DNA of 6,399 nt, from positions 1 through 6,399 of the forward strand of contig DDRA01000132.1 in NCBI GenBank assembly GCA_002343545.1, written 5' to 3'. Positions 6,356 through 6,399 of the stretch are shown piece after piece. Origin of the DNA: Bacteriovoracaceae bacterium UBA2428 (GTDB lineage: Bacteria > Bdellovibrionota > UBA2428). A program made the position numbers and the translations under genes. Numbering within the stretch: the first letter of the stretch is position 1; each line of letters opens with the position of its first letter. Under the pieces are notes generated by a model that made no database searches, was not told the origin of the DNA, and was given only the letters and a program-made list of their open reading frames with translations.

Positions 6356-6399
6356 ACATCCCGTTGCTTCGCGCGGCGCTCTTCGCCTACCTCGCGGGC
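6352..6399 (+). CDS. Partial gene coupled to the regulator; hydrophobic N-terminus
   Basis: Only 16 codons are visible, reading MNIPLLRAALFAYLAG. The start ATG overlaps the stop of the upstream regulator (ATGA), and GGAAGGG lies 8 bases before it, a good Shine-Dalgarno, so translation is likely coupled. A positively charged residue followed by a hydrophobic stretch fits the start of a signal peptide or a first membrane helix. The product may thus be exported or membrane-bound. The function cannot be read from this fragment. Confidence 0.6.
   Translation, partial: MNIPLLRAALFAYLAG

Noticed and set aside
1..6399. CRISPR arrays, tRNA or rRNA genes, insertion sequences and attachment sites.
   Set aside because: No regularly spaced repeats, cloverleaf candidates, transposase motifs or long terminal inverted repeats were seen. 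Coding density leaves only the 85-base and 197-base intergenic regions.

Overview
The window comes from a GC-rich Gram-negative bacterium. The genes are packed with overlapping starts and stops, and a TonB protein implies an outer membrane with TonB-dependent receptors. The closest lineage cannot be fixed from sequence alone; a proteobacterial, bdellovibrionotal or myxococcotal genome would all fit. The left two thirds form a siderophore and iron-acquisition locus built around one divergent control region.

Left arm (minus strand, transcribed from about 4201 towards 1): three genes form a tight operon with overlapping ends. The first encodes a PepSY-associated membrane protein of the PiuB/FoxB type, a putative ferric-siderophore reductase (4201-2894). 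The second encodes an MFS transporter, probably the siderophore exporter (2901-1717, 8-base overlap). The third encodes an IucA/IucC-family NIS siderophore synthetase (1720 to the window edge, 4-base overlap), which is cut a few residues before its expected C-terminus. Together they suggest making a carboxylate/hydroxamate-type siderophore, exporting it, and reducing the reimported iron complex at the inner membrane.

Centre (4202-4286): an 85-base divergent intergenic region carries a strong Fur box (15 of 19 matches to the classical consensus). It also holds a near-symmetric pair of promoter-like elements, TTGA(C/T)(G/A)-N17-TAAGAC, one facing each way.

Right arm (plus strand): tonB (4287-5006) encodes a protein with an SxxxH signal anchor and a typical C-terminal TonB domain, but without the usual Pro-rich EP/KP spacer. 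It would energise uptake of the ferric siderophore. No receptor, exbB or exbD lies in the window. After a 197-base intergenic region with small repeats and hairpins comes a different module: a 383-residue protein with TPR-like helices and a C-terminal winged-helix domain (5204-6355). Its stop overlaps (ATGA) the start of a further gene with a hydrophobic N-terminus that runs out of the window (6352 onward). This pair is the least familiar part of the window.
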